From Limnobacter litoralis (GTDB taxonomy: Bacteria > Pseudomonadota > Gammaproteobacteria > Burkholderiales > Burkholderiaceae_B): a stretch of 64,000 nucleotides of DNA. Of the stretch, positions 54,228 to 63,915 are shown one piece after another; the first letter of the stretch is position 1; every line of letters begins with the position of its first letter. The notes beneath the pieces were generated by a model. The model did not search any database and was not told the origin of the DNA. It saw only the letters and a program-made list of their open reading frames with translations. The stretch lies in NCBI RefSeq assembly GCF_030160455.1, contig NZ_BSOJ01000015.1:310001-374000 (forward strand). The letters run 5' to 3'. The position numbers and the translations under genes are program-made.

Positions 54228-56948
54228 ATGTTCCGTGCCACAGCCCTGTCCAGCAAAATTCCATCACTCAACCACAGTGGAATATGCACTCGTGCCTTAG
54301 CAGGCTCACATTCAGAGCATGGACCTAACATCCGTCCATTGGGGCCCATTGCCAGAAAATTGCAGCACCTCAAACAGGCCAACCATCGAGTTCTGCAAAA
54401 CAAGTTGCGTCAAAGTCTTTCGGCAGAGCACGCAGCCCAGATTGAAAAGCTGATTGAACCGCTGATTCATGACAGCACTGAATCAGACGACACCCCTTCA
54501 ATGATCGAGAATTTTGTGCAATCCAACTTGCACCACCCGGAACTGATTTCCACAACCCTGAAATACCTGAATAGCCAACTGACGATACTGAGCGGCGCAG
54601 AAAGACACGGGCGCGTGAAACAGTTCAATCAGGACGAAAGCCTGAAGGACGGTTTGACAACGCTGTTCGAAAACTCGGGAAGAAGCCCACAACGATTCAC
54701 CCAGCAATTGGCCAAAGCCAAGGTGTCTCCGGTATTTACAGCGCACCCCACACATTTCAACCGACCTGAGGCAAGCAAAGCCTTGTTGGATAACCTTTCA
54801 ATGGTAGATACACCAGCATCGCATGCTCAACTGTGCGATGAAGTGTGGGCAAACCAAGGCGTTCGAGAACAGAAACCCAGTGTTCAGGATGAAGCCCGAT
54901 TGTTTGCCAATTATGTTCGAAACTTACACCAGTCATCCCATCAAATCCATCAAAAACTACAAGCACAAGTCAGCCTTTTACCAGGGAAGCCCAAACTGGA
55001 AAATGCCTTGATTGAAGCAGGAAACTGGGTGGGAGGCGATCGGGATGGTAATCCATTCATTAATGCCAAAGTGTTGACTGAAGTTGTTAAAACCATGAGC
55101 ACTGCAGCATTTGATTATTATCAGAACCGCCTGAACAGCCATCCAGCAAATGGCAAACTGGCCGCATTTCTACGCACGAAGGGCAGGGAAAGTGACTTGC
55201 AAGACTGTTTGGAAAAATTGGCGAGAACGCGGGCACATCTGCTTGGCGAGTCAGCCCTGCCCATTCAAGGCGACCTGTATCAGAGTGCCAGCGAGTTCGT
55301 GGATGACCTTGAGCACATGGCGAGAGACGCATCAACTGCCCACAGCAAATCTCCTGAATTACCGACGGACATCCAATCGGAACTTGATCTACTACGACTG
55401 GATGCACAGGCCATTGGTTTTCATGGTGCTTCCACGGACATCCGTCAAAACAGTGCAATGAATGAAAAAACTGTGGGGGAACTGCTACGAAAGGCAAATG
55501 TGCACACGGATTATGAAAACTTGAGTGAAGAAGATCGGCAAGCCATTCTCACTTCAGTGCTGATAAATGACACACCCATTGAGAAGTCAGACCTGATATT
55601 CGAAAAATCCAGTGCGAACTCGGATCTTGAACGCGAAATTGACCTGATCAGCAATTACAAAACCATTCAAGACACCTATGGCCAAAAGGCCCTACCCAAC
55701 TGCATTACAGCCAATACAGAAACGCTGAGTGACATGCTGGAAGTGATGGTTCTGCTGAAATTTGCAGGACTTGCCGATAGCAACACACTAAAAATGAATG
55801 TCATTCCCCTGATAGAAACCGTGAATGACCTGCACAATGCACCCAAAATATTGACAGGCATGCTTGAACACCCCTGGTACAACCGAATACTGACCAACAG
55901 CGCAAACCCCCAACAAGTCATGGTTGGTTACTCGGACAGCAACAAACTGGATGGGCCACTGGCCTCCAGTTGGGCGGTTTATGAAGGTACGGCGAAGATG
56001 CTGGACATTGCAAAGGCACACGGTTTGGATCTGATGATTTTTCACGGCCGAGGAGGAACGGAAGCAAGGGGGTCTGGCGACAGCTACAGCCAGGAAATAC
56101 GCTCAGGCAACCCGGCAGCCCTGATGCAAGGGTTCCGCCAAACGGAGCAAGGTGAAGAGGTGCCCGCAAAATTCGGCACACCGGAAATCAGTACGGGAAA
56201 CCTGGGCGACATGCTTGCATCGACGCTGGCAACCATGCATGAGAAACCGGATCCGATGCTCTCCAAACATGGACACTTGATGGACAAACTGGCCAATCAG
56301 GCCAGGGCACACTACAACGCGCTGTACAAACACCCTCAACTGCCGACCTTCTTTGAGCACAGCACGCCGATCGGATTTGTTGGTCATTCCAATGCAGGCA
56401 GCAGACCCGCATCAAGACCTTCAGCATCAGGCGAGGGGCTCAAGCTGGAAAAACTGCGGGCGATTCCGTGGGTTGGATCATGGTATCAGGCAGGAATGGC
56501 AACACCGGCTTTCTACGGCACGGGCACTGCCCTGCACGATCACGGCAATGTCACTGAGTTGATTAAGGTTTACAAAGAGTGGCCGTTTTTCAAATCGTTC
56601 ATCGATCGAACGGCAGCAGCTTTGGACAAGACAGACATGACCATGGCTGAGCAATATGCCAAGTTGGCACCCGCCAACTCGCAAGCTGTATTTGACGCAA
56701 TTCGCAAAGAACATGCACTGACTGACCAGATGATTCGTAGCATTCAAGGCGGTCTATCGGAAAATGACAATCTTTCCGATGTAAGCCAATCAATGTCGGT
56801 CAAACGTCCATTGCTGAAAGCCGCCCAATCCATGCAGGCCAGTTTGATGAAAGCGCACAGACAGGCGGGCCCGCACGTTCAAGAACGATTGATCAATCCA
56901 ATCGTGCTAAGCATGCAGGCCATTTCAAGCGCAAACCGGTTTGGTTAA
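54228..56948 (+). CDS. Divergent phosphoenolpyruvate-carboxylase-like protein
   Basis: 906 residues with the full PEPC order of motifs: TAHPT (H173, E. coli H138), GNWVGGDRDGNPF (about 264), GFHGASTDIRQNS (about 396), IPLIETVNDL (metal Glu), GYSDSNKLDG (D570, K573), FHGRGGTEARGSG (H606, R608, R614), TEQGEE, LRAIPW (about 742). Residue numbers are offset by a constant 27 from E. coli in the catalytic centre, so the PEP and metal ligands look preserved. Unusual: TAHPTE has become TAHPTH; the glycine loop GRGGSIGRGG reads GRGGTEARGS; the C-terminus is NRFG instead of RNTG, removing the aspartate-inhibitor asparagine. The first 50 residues are unlike PEPC. By eye it is more AT-rich than its neighbours. 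It may be an unregulated or repurposed PEPC, or a non-carboxylating relative. Confidence 0.8.
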   Translation: MFRATALSSKIPSLNHSGICTRALAGSHSEHGPNIRPLGPIARKLQHLKQANHRVLQNKLRQSLSAEHAAQIEKLIEPLIHDSTESDDTPSMIENFVQSNLHHPELISTTLKYLNSQLTILSGAERHGRVKQFNQDESLKDGLTTLFENSGRSPQRFTQQLAKAKVSPVFTAHPTHFNRPEASKALLDNLSMVDTPASHAQLCDEVWANQGVREQKPSVQDEARLFANYVRNLHQSSHQIHQKLQAQVSLLPGKPKLENALIEAGNWVGGDRDGNPFINAKVLTEVVKTMSTAAFDYYQNRLNSHPANGKLAAFLRTKGRESDLQDCLEKLARTRAHLLGESALPIQGDLYQSASEFVDDLEHMARDASTAHSKSPELPTDIQSELDLLRLDAQAIGFHGASTDIRQNSAMNEKTVGELLRKANVHTDYENLSEEDRQAILTSVLINDTPIEKSDLIFEKSSANSDLEREIDLISNYKTIQDTYGQKALPNCITANTETLSDMLEVMVLLKFAGLADSNTLKMNVIPLIETVNDLHNAPKILTGMLEHPWYNRILTNSANPQQVMVGYSDSNKLDGPLASSWAVYEGTAKMLDIAKAHGLDLMIFHGRGGTEARGSGDSYSQEIRSGNPAALMQGFRQTEQGEEVPAKFGTPEISTGNLGDMLASTLATMHEKPDPMLSKHGHLMDKLANQARAHYNALYKHPQLPTFFEHSTPIGFVGHSNAGSRPASRPSASGEGLKLEKLRAIPWVGSWYQAGMATPAFYGTGTALHDHGNVTELIKVYKEWPFFKSFIDRTAAALDKTDMTMAEQYAKLAPANSQAVFDAIRKEHALTDQMIRSIQGGLSENDNLSDVSQSMSVKRPLLKAAQSMQASLMKAHRQAGPHVQERLINPIVLSMQAISSANRFG

Positions 56949-58450
56949 ACGCCAGCATAGATGCCTGGACGCTTGTCGGCCCAAGGCTTCGCCTCTTCCA
57001 GTTGCGAAGCCAGATTCAACAGCACATCCTCTTCACCAAATCGACCGGTGAACATCATGCCAATCGGCAGATTCTGGGCATTCCAGTGCAAAGGCACACT
57101 CATGGAGGGCTGGCCAGTCACGTTGGCGGGCATGGTTTGCGAACAGTATTGGTACACCCGGTGACCAGCCTTTAGCACAAAGTCTTTTTGCTTGGCGATG
57201 AATCCAATCGGAAGGTGGCTAAGCGCCTTTAACTGAACAAGTTCGGAAGGTGTTGGACGCAGACCACCGACTTCAATGGGAGGCGTGCCAAGCGTGCTGG
57301 TCAACAAACAATCGTAGGGCTGGAAATAGGTCATCCATTGCCTAGAGAACATGTTCATGTAGCGAAATGCAGCCGCAACGTCACCACCGTGGAAACTTCG
57401 ACCCAACTTCATCAAGGCCCAGGTTCTGGGTTCGAAATCAGACGATGTGCCTTTGCGCCCCAGAATCTTTTCACCTTCCATCAAGGTGGCAGACATTTCT
57501 GCACACACCAACACGGTGTAGGCGTAGATAAAGTCCTCCTTGTTCAGCGGCAGGCGAACCTCTTCGCATTTGTGACCGAGTTCTTCAAGCAGCTTGACGG
57601 TTTGCAGCACACCCTCGCGGCAATCACTGTGCAAGGAGTCCCCCAAAGCCGGATCTGTTGAATAGGCAATTTTCAGCTTTTTGGGCTTGCGCGCAATCGC
57701 ACTGGCGTACGATTTATCGGGCGGCGCGATGCGAAGCACCTGCCCTGGGTAATCGCCCTGCAGACAGTCCAGCATCACCGCACTGTCTTGCACGGTGCGA
57801 GACACCACATGTTCAGCGATAAAGTTGAACCAACCGTCAGCCTGATCTGGCCCGGAAGGCACCCTGCCCCTGGTCGGCTTGATGCCAAACAGACCGCAAC
57901 AAGCAGCGGGAATACGGATGGAGCCACCGCCGTCACTGGCGCTGGCCATTGGCACAATACCCGCTGCCACAGCTGCGGCAGCGCCACCGCTGGATCCACC
58001 CGGACTTCTCAAGGGGTCCCATGGGTTTCGGCTTGCCCCGGTGTAATCTGGTTCAGTGGAAGGTGTAATGCCAAATTCCGGCGTGTTTGTCTTTCCGAAA
58101 ATGTTCAAACCGGCCTGTTTGAAGCGTTTCACGTATTCAGAGTCTTCACGGGGTACAAAGCCGCGGTAGAAGCGGCTTCCGTTGGTCATTTCAACGCCCG
58201 CAAAACTCGCGATCAGGTCTTTCAACAAAAAAGGCACTCCGGCAAACGGGCCTTCAAATGATTCTTTGGCACGCGCTCTTGCGAGTTCGTACATGGGTCT
58301 GATCACGGCGTTGATCCTGGAGTTGACTTTCTCAGTACGGGCAATGCCCTCCTCCAGCAACTCCTCGGCGGACACCTCACCCTTGGTGACCAACTCCCCC
58401 AAACCCAGGGCGTCGTACTTGTCGTACTCTCCAAAACCAGCCATGAACAC
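56945..58450 (-). CDS. Amidase-signature family hydrolase
   Basis: 501 residues. The Ser-cisSer-Lys triad is visible: Lys in [12 protein letters not shown], cis-Ser in [17 protein letters not shown], nucleophile Ser in [18 protein letters not shown]. The family also includes 6-aminohexanoate-cyclic-dimer hydrolase and aryl-acylamidases; GatA is unlikely because gatB/gatC are absent and the C-terminus differs. No signal peptide. Its 3' end overlaps that of the convergent PEPC-like gene by 4 bp. Substrate unknown. Confidence 0.87.
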   Translation of the reverse strand: MFMAGFGEYDKYDALGLGELVTKGEVSAEELLEEGIARTEKVNSRINAVIRPMYELARARAKESFEGPFAGVPFLLKDLIASFAGVEMTNGSRFYRGFVPREDSEYVKRFKQAGLNIFGKTNTPEFGITPSTEPDYTGASRNPWDPLRSPGGSSGGAAAAVAAGIVPMASASDGGGSIRIPAACCGLFGIKPTRGRVPSGPDQADGWFNFIAEHVVSRTVQDSAVMLDCLQGDYPGQVLRIAPPDKSYASAIARKPKKLKIAYSTDPALGDSLHSDCREGVLQTVKLLEELGHKCEEVRLPLNKEDFIYAYTVLVCAEMSATLMEGEKILGRKGTSSDFEPRTWALMKLGRSFHGGDVAAAFRYMNMFSRQWMTYFQPYDCLLTSTLGTPPIEVGGLRPTPSELVQLKALSHLPIGFIAKQKDFVLKAGHRVYQYCSQTMPANVTGQPSMSVPLHWNAQNLPIGMMFTGRFGEEDVLLNLASQLEEAKPWADKRPGIYAGV

Positions 58451-58629
58451 TGTCTCCTTTCATTGTTCTTTGAGCTCTTAATCGTACCCGAAAACCGCGC
58501 CACAAAACGCACAGGTAACATCGCAGGTAACATTCATAGTAGAAAGAACTAACCCGGATTGGGAATAAACAATCCGGGGGGTTCGTGACATGATGATGGC
58601 CATCTCATGAATCTTTTTTTGCAGTACAC
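58451..58629. promoter_or_regulatory. Divergent intergenic region with direct repeat and hairpin
   Basis: 179 bp between the starts of the amidase and the receiver-like gene. CAGGTAACATCG occurs as a direct 12-bp repeat (58512-58523, and 58524-58533 for its first ten bases), and CCCGGATTG-N8-CAATCCGGG is an inverted repeat at 58553-58578. Either could be an operator. No T-run follows the hairpin, so it is not a standard terminator. Confidence 0.5.
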
Positions 58630-59052
58630 ATGAACCTCAACTCTCAACCCAGTCTGGTTTTCAGCGACTACCCACTGAAAAGCATGTTGTATTGCAACAT
58701 GCTCGCCGAGATGGGCGTGAACCTGATCGAGACACTGGACTGGATTCCGGATCCCGACGATTTTAGAATGCCCCAGGTGCCCCTTGTCGTGGTCGACATG
58801 AACCTGCCTCGGGACGAAGAAAGCTCACATCTTGATGAGTTGAAAATCGTATTTCCGAATGCACAAATTGTATTTTTTGAAGAAGACCACAAGGGTGCAT
58901 TTCTGCAGCACACGGATGGTCGGGATGTGGCCCGGATCGGAAAGCTGATGGACCTTGCAGAGGTGCGCCCTCTGTTACACAGCATGATTGAAGCCTGTCG
59001 CGCAAGCTTGTTGAGCAGCACCGGTTTGAACAAGAAAGCCGTCAACGAGTGA
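58630..59052 (+). CDS. Receiver-like protein of unknown function
   Basis: 140 residues with a flavodoxin-like pattern: strand LVFSDYPLKSMLYCNMLAEMG, then VPLVVVDMNLPRDEESSHLDE where the aspartate of DMNLP matches the phosphorylation site of response-regulator receivers, strand NAQIVFF, and a C-terminal helix. The usual lysine after strand 5 and the threonine/serine after strand 4 are not evident, so it may be a pseudo-receiver. No output domain. A terminator follows at 59085. No clear Shine-Dalgarno. I do not recognise a named family. Confidence 0.65.
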   Translation: MNLNSQPSLVFSDYPLKSMLYCNMLAEMGVNLIETLDWIPDPDDFRMPQVPLVVVDMNLPRDEESSHLDELKIVFPNAQIVFFEEDHKGAFLQHTDGRDVARIGKLMDLAEVRPLLHSMIEACRASLLSSTGLNKKAVNE

Positions 59053-59084
59053 TTGAACAATCATCAACGGGCAAGTTATTCGAT

Positions 59085-59115
59085 AAAAAAAGGCCACCTT
59101 TCGGTGGCCTTTTTC
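59085..59115. terminator. Bidirectional terminator between receiver-like gene and acnB
   Basis: AAAAAAAGGCCACC-TTTC-GGTGGCCTTTTT: a 9-bp GC-rich stem with A- and T-runs on both sides, lying about 33 bp after one gene and 17 bp after the convergent acnB gene, so it can serve both. Confidence 0.93.
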
Positions 59116-59131
59116 GGATCAACAACCGACT

Positions 59132-61714
59132 TTAAGCAGCCAGTTGCGCCTTGTTGGCAATTTCCACAAACTCTGGAATCTGATCAAAGTTCATGTAGCG
59201 GTACACGTCGCCAGACACTGTGCCCAGCATTTTGACCTGCTCCATGTACTCTTCCACGGTCGGGATCTTGCCCATCAATGCACACACTGCCGCCAGTTCG
59301 GCTGAGCTGAGGTACACGCGGGTGTCGATGCCCAAACGGTTCGGGAAGTTGCGTGTAGAAGTGGACACGGCGGTGGAACCCTTGCGGATTTGCGCCTGGT
59401 TACCCATACACAGTGAACAGCCTGGCAATTCCATGCGCGCACCTGTGCGGCCCAAAATGCCGTAGTAGCCTTCCTCAGTGAGGATGTGCTGGTCCATCTT
59501 CGTGGGTGGCGCAATCCACAAACGCGTTGGAATGTCGCTCTTGCCCTCAAGCACCTTACCGGCCGCGCGGAAGTGGCCAATGTTGGTCATGCAGGAACCA
59601 ATGAACACTTCGTCGATCTTGTCGCCAGCCACTTCAGACAGGAACTTCACGTCATCAGGGTCGTTCGGGCAAGCCAGGATAGGTTCCTTGATGTCTTTCA
59701 GGTCGATTTCAATGACCGCAGCGTATTCTGCGTCGGCATCGCCCTTCAACAGTTCAGGGTTGGCAATCCAGTCTTCCATCGCCTTGATGCGGCGGGTCAG
59801 CGTGCGTGCATCCTGATAACCCTGAGCAATCATCCACTTCATCAAAGTGATGTTGGAGCGCATGTACTCAATGATGGGCTCTTTGTCCAGATGCACGGTG
59901 CAACCTGCAGCGGAACGCTCTGCAGAGGCGTCTGACAATTCGAAAGCCTGCTCAACTTTCAGTTGTGGCAAACCTTCAATTTCCAGAATGCGACCAGAGA
60001 AAATGTTCTTCTTGCCTTTCTTTTCAACAGTCAGCAAACCGGCCTTGATGGCGTACAGGGGAATGGCGTTAACCAGGTCACGCAGGGTAACACCGGGCTG
60101 CATTTCGCCCTTGAAGCGCACCAGCACGGATTCGGGCATGTCCAGAGGCATCACGCCTGTGGCAGCAGCAAAAGCCACCAAACCAGAACCAGCCGGGAAG
60201 GAAATGCCAATCGGGAAACGGGTGTGTGAATCACCACCAGTGCCCACTGTGTCGGGCATCAACAGGCGGTTCAACCAGCTGTGAATGACGCCATCACCTG
60301 GACGCAAGGCCACGCCACCGCGGTTCTCGATGAAGTCGGGCAACTCGTGGTGCATTTTCACGTCCACGGGCTTGGGGTAAGCCGCAGTGTGGCAGAAGGA
60401 CTGCATCACGAGGTCAGCCGAGAAGCCCAGACAGGCCAGATCTTTCAACTCGTCGCGTGTCATTGGGCCAGTGGTGTCCTGAGAACCCACAGTGGTCATC
60501 TTGGGTTCGCAGTATGTGCCGGGGCGAACACCTTCCACGCCGCAGGCCTTGCCCACCATTTTCTGCGCAAGGCTGTAACCCTTGCTGGAAGCAGCTTGTG
60601 AAGAAGGACGACGGAACACGGGGCTAGGGCCTTGACCCAAAGCGGCGCGCGCACGGTCAGTCAAACCACGACCAATAATCAAGGGGATACGGCCACCGGC
60701 GCGCACTTCATCAAACAGAACGTCGGTTTTGACGCTGAATTCAGCAATGACTGCACCATTTTTCAGGGCCTTGCCTTCGAAGGGGCGCAGTTCAATTTCG
60801 TCGCCCATTTCCATCTGGCTGACATCCAGCTCGATAGGCAGTGCACCGGCATCTTCCATGGTGTTGAAGAAAATAGGCGCAATCTTGTTGCCCAGGCAAT
60901 AACCGCCGAAGCGTTTGTTGGGAATGAAAGGAATGTCATCGCCGGTGAACCACAACACGCTGTTGGTGGCTGACTTGCGTGATGAACCAGTACCCACCAC
61001 GTCGCCTACGTAGGCGATGGGGTTGCCTTTGGCTTTCAGGGCTTCCACTTGCTTGATGGGGCCAACCTTGCCGGGTTCGTCGGCTTCAATGCCGGGGCGT
61101 GGGTTTTTCAACATGGCCAACGCGTGCAATGGAATGTCGGGGCGGCTCCAGGCGTCAGGTGCCGGCGACAAGTCGTCGGTGTTGGTTTCACCACTGACCT
61201 TGAAAACGGTCAGCTTGATGCTGGCAGGCACTTCAGGACGGCTGGTAAACCACTCGGCGTCGGCCCAGCTTTGCATCACTTTCTTGGCGGTTGCACTGCC
61301 CTTGTCGGCCAATTCCTTAACGTCGTGGAAGTAATCGAACATCAACAGGGTTTTCGACAGGGCTTCAGCGGCAATTTCACCCACTTCGGCGTCGTTCAGC
61401 GCGTCAATCAATGGCTTGATGTTGAAACCGCCGAGCATGGTGCCCAACAGGAAAGTGGCCTTTTTGCGGTCGATCAGCTTGCAGCTGTCAGATCCATTGA
61501 CCAGTGCTGCCAAAAAGGCGGACTTGACCTTGGCCGCATCGTCTACGCCGGCAGGAACGCGATTGGTGATCAAATCAAGCAGAAACTCTTCCTCGCCTGC
61601 GGGCGGGTTTTTAATGAGTTGCACCAGATCAGCAGTTTGCTGTGCGGACAAAGGCAATGGGGGGATGCCCAACGCTGCGCGTTCGGCAACGTGTTGGCGA
61701 TAAGACTCAAGCAT
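59132..61714 (-). CDS. acnB: Aconitate hydratase B (2-methylisocitrate dehydratase)
   Basis: Main TCA aconitase, and the likely enzyme hydrating 2-methyl-cis-aconitate made by AcnD/PrpF. Cluster cysteines are in [16 protein letters not shown] and [15 protein letters not shown]; an N-terminal HEAT-like domain (residues 1-160) and a swivelling domain precede them, in the AcnB order. 860 residues, as in E. coli (865). The promoter overlaps a GTCTTATATA palindrome. Confidence 0.97.
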   Translation of the reverse strand: MLESYRQHVAERAALGIPPLPLSAQQTADLVQLIKNPPAGEEEFLLDLITNRVPAGVDDAAKVKSAFLAALVNGSDSCKLIDRKKATFLLGTMLGGFNIKPLIDALNDAEVGEIAAEALSKTLLMFDYFHDVKELADKGSATAKKVMQSWADAEWFTSRPEVPASIKLTVFKVSGETNTDDLSPAPDAWSRPDIPLHALAMLKNPRPGIEADEPGKVGPIKQVEALKAKGNPIAYVGDVVGTGSSRKSATNSVLWFTGDDIPFIPNKRFGGYCLGNKIAPIFFNTMEDAGALPIELDVSQMEMGDEIELRPFEGKALKNGAVIAEFSVKTDVLFDEVRAGGRIPLIIGRGLTDRARAALGQGPSPVFRRPSSQAASSKGYSLAQKMVGKACGVEGVRPGTYCEPKMTTVGSQDTTGPMTRDELKDLACLGFSADLVMQSFCHTAAYPKPVDVKMHHELPDFIENRGGVALRPGDGVIHSWLNRLLMPDTVGTGGDSHTRFPIGISFPAGSGLVAFAAATGVMPLDMPESVLVRFKGEMQPGVTLRDLVNAIPLYAIKAGLLTVEKKGKKNIFSGRILEIEGLPQLKVEQAFELSDASAERSAAGCTVHLDKEPIIEYMRSNITLMKWMIAQGYQDARTLTRRIKAMEDWIANPELLKGDADAEYAAVIEIDLKDIKEPILACPNDPDDVKFLSEVAGDKIDEVFIGSCMTNIGHFRAAGKVLEGKSDIPTRLWIAPPTKMDQHILTEEGYYGILGRTGARMELPGCSLCMGNQAQIRKGSTAVSTSTRNFPNRLGIDTRVYLSSAELAAVCALMGKIPTVEEYMEQVKMLGTVSGDVYRYMNFDQIPEFVEIANKAQLAA

Positions 61715-61821
61715 GAGTAAGCTCCCTAGATTGGGTGAAGTAAATGAAAACCTGTCGATTTTGGGGCAATTCCGCCCGGCTTACAAGCGCGTAAAATGGC
61801 AGCGAGCAAGGTGCCCCACAA

Positions 61822-61856
61822 GTCTTATATATGATATAGGACAAAGGCCCTTTAAA
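61822..61856 (-). promoter_or_regulatory. acnB promoter with GntR-type operator
   Basis: Minus-strand TTTAAA (61851-61856), 17-bp spacer, CATATA (61828-61833). Over it lies the 21-bp imperfect palindrome GTCTTATATATGATATAGGA plus C (61822-61842), whose first 14 bases match GTCTTATATAAGAC at 12 positions. The arrangement mirrors the sdhC promoter. Confidence 0.6.
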
Positions 61857-61870
61857 GTAGGCGATCCGGT

Positions 61871-62887
61871 CTATTCTGAGCCGAATTGTTGAACCGATTT
61901 CCGGTATCTGGCTGGCGTCACACCCACCGTTCGTTTGAATGCGTGAGTAAAGGCAGCCTGATCGTTGTACGCCAAAAAACTGGCCAGATCGATCAGGGTC
62001 ATTTCGCCCTGCTTCAGCATGTTTTTGGCCATCCCGATACGCACACGCTCCAACTCCAGCCTGAAATGGCTCCCCAACTCACCCAACCTGCGTTGCAAAG
62101 TGCGTGTCGACAGGTTCAATCTGCTGGCCACATCCACGATGTTTGCACTGCCTGAGGCCAAAGTCTCCTGAATCGCCCGGTCCAGTTGCGGCCATGGCGA
62201 GGCGGCCTCGCTGACTTTCCGCAGCAGCAGTTCGGCTTGCTGGTCCAGAATCTGTCGCATCACGGCATCAGGCGCGCGCAACGGCCAGCTCAAGGCCTCA
62301 GCAGGAAATACCACCTCGGTCCACTTGGCTTCAAAATAAACGGGACAGTGAAAAAACCGGGTGTAGGGTTCAATGGAGGCCACCATGGGATTGATGAACT
62401 GAACACGCAAGGGGTTCAAAGGCTTGTCCGTCAAGGTTCGGCTGAACGCCACCAAAACGCCAATGGCTGTTGTGTCCACCAAATGGCCGGGCCTGCCGTG
62501 TTCGTCACCCCATCTCAAAATGACGGTGTCCTTGTCCAGTACAACGCTCAACTGATTAACCGCGTAAATCAAGTGCTCGAACTGCTGCAATCGTGCAAAC
62601 GCCTCGCCCAGCGTGCCACAGCAAGAGGCGATGTAGCCCAAAAGCCCTGTGTTTGAGGGTTTCACCATGGAAGCAAGCTGAAGTGGCAAATCAGGCTGCC
62701 CAAGTGCCTGATCCACCCAACCCAGCATACCTGCCCATTGGTCTACCGTGATTCGGTTCAATTCACCGGGCGATGGCCTCTCAAATGGCATCCGGCCGGT
62801 TAGCGCTGGATGAACAGCCTCCAGCCAGTCAAACAGAAGATTGACATAGCTTGCTGAAACATGACCTTGGCGCACGAGTTGATTCAT
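61871..62887 (-). CDS. AraC-family transcriptional regulator
   Basis: 338 residues: an N-terminal arabinose_bd-type (PF12625-like) domain, then two HTH motifs in the C-terminal 100 residues, NIVDVASRLNLSTRTLQRRLG and LIDLASFLAYNDQAAFTHAF ending with GVTPARYRK. Such regulators often control lipid, choline or amino-acid catabolism and are activated by small ligands. Divergent from the alpha/beta hydrolase gene, which is the most probable target. Shares the acnB upstream side but reads towards it, ending 29 bp from the acnB operator. Confidence 0.88.
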   Translation of the reverse strand: MNQLVRQGHVSASYVNLLFDWLEAVHPALTGRMPFERPSPGELNRITVDQWAGMLGWVDQALGQPDLPLQLASMVKPSNTGLLGYIASCCGTLGEAFARLQQFEHLIYAVNQLSVVLDKDTVILRWGDEHGRPGHLVDTTAIGVLVAFSRTLTDKPLNPLRVQFINPMVASIEPYTRFFHCPVYFEAKWTEVVFPAEALSWPLRAPDAVMRQILDQQAELLLRKVSEAASPWPQLDRAIQETLASGSANIVDVASRLNLSTRTLQRRLGELGSHFRLELERVRIGMAKNMLKQGEMTLIDLASFLAYNDQAAFTHAFKRTVGVTPARYRKSVQQFGSE

Positions 62888-62973
62888 TATTTGACAATAA
62901 TCGTTGTCAGAGTTGATGAAATTTGATTATTCTATGGCGATTAACCAATCATACTAAAACCCGGAGACCCGCC

Positions 62974-63915
62974 ATGACCGCCACCTTTGCACAACGACTT
63001 TTCAGCCAGACCCGCCGTAAAAATCCGTTCTGTCTGCCAGAAGGCGAAATTCAAGGTCTGGCTGGCTGGCTGATTGCGCTGGAAAGATCTGCCTGTGGAT
63101 TGAGCAGACATGAGACGCGGATCGAGGGGTTCACCATACCCTATCTGAAAGGCGGACAAGGCGAGCCTTTGGTGCTGGTGCATGGCTTCGGAGGATCCAA
63201 AGACAACTTCAATCGCTTTGCCGCCAAACTCACCCAACATTTCACGGTGTACGCCATTGATGTACCCGGTTTTGGTGGCAGTACCCGCAACCTGCAGGCG
63301 GAGTACGACATTCCGACGCAAACCCGCCGTTTGCATCAAATCATTCAAAGCCTTGGATTGAGCAAGCCGCACCTGGCCGGCAATTCCATGGGTGGCTGGA
63401 TTTCAGGCCTGTATGCAGCCACCTACCCCGATGAAACAGGTTCCGTGTTGTTTTTGGCCCCCGCAGGGATGAAGGCCTCCTGGAAATCCGAGGCGCTACG
63501 CCTTTACACAGAGACCGGAGAAATTTTGCTAACCCCCTCAAACCTGGCGGAGTATGAACGATTCATCGACCTCGTGATGTACAAACGACCCGCTTTTGCA
63601 CCCAAGGTGGTCATCAAAGCCATGGCGGCGCGGGCGGCGAAAGACCTCGAACTGAACCAGCGAATCTACAAAACGTTCAAATCGGGTGAATCGGATCTGG
63701 CCAGCCAATTGCAGGCCTCAGGCTTCAAGGGGCCGGCCATGATTGTATGGGGTGAAAACGATCGGGTGCTTGATGTGGCAGGCGCTGACGAACTGAAGCA
63801 GGCTCTGCCAGAGGCCGAGTTGATGCGTCTGAAAAAGACTGGGCATGCACCCATGATGGAGAAGCCGGCAGAAGTGGCCCAAGCGTATGTGGCCTGGCGA
63901 AAAGTCTTGCGCTAA
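62974..63915 (+). CDS. Alpha/beta hydrolase (lipase/esterase type)
   Basis: 313 residues. Oxyanion motif VLVHGFGGSKDNF, nucleophile elbow LAGNSMGGWISG, acid in VWGENDRVLDVAG, histidine in KTGHAPMMEKP: a complete catalytic triad. ATG at 62974 has CGGAGA upstream; the frame is open for 17 more codons without a ribosome site. No signal peptide, so cytoplasmic. Probably controlled by the divergent AraC regulator. Substrate unknown; an esterase or intracellular lipid/PHB oligomer hydrolase are both possible. Confidence 0.87.
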   Translation: MTATFAQRLFSQTRRKNPFCLPEGEIQGLAGWLIALERSACGLSRHETRIEGFTIPYLKGGQGEPLVLVHGFGGSKDNFNRFAAKLTQHFTVYAIDVPGFGGSTRNLQAEYDIPTQTRRLHQIIQSLGLSKPHLAGNSMGGWISGLYAATYPDETGSVLFLAPAGMKASWKSEALRLYTETGEILLTPSNLAEYERFIDLVMYKRPAFAPKVVIKAMAARAAKDLELNQRIYKTFKSGESDLASQLQASGFKGPAMIVWGENDRVLDVAGADELKQALPEAELMRLKKTGHAPMMEKPAEVAQAYVAWRKVLR

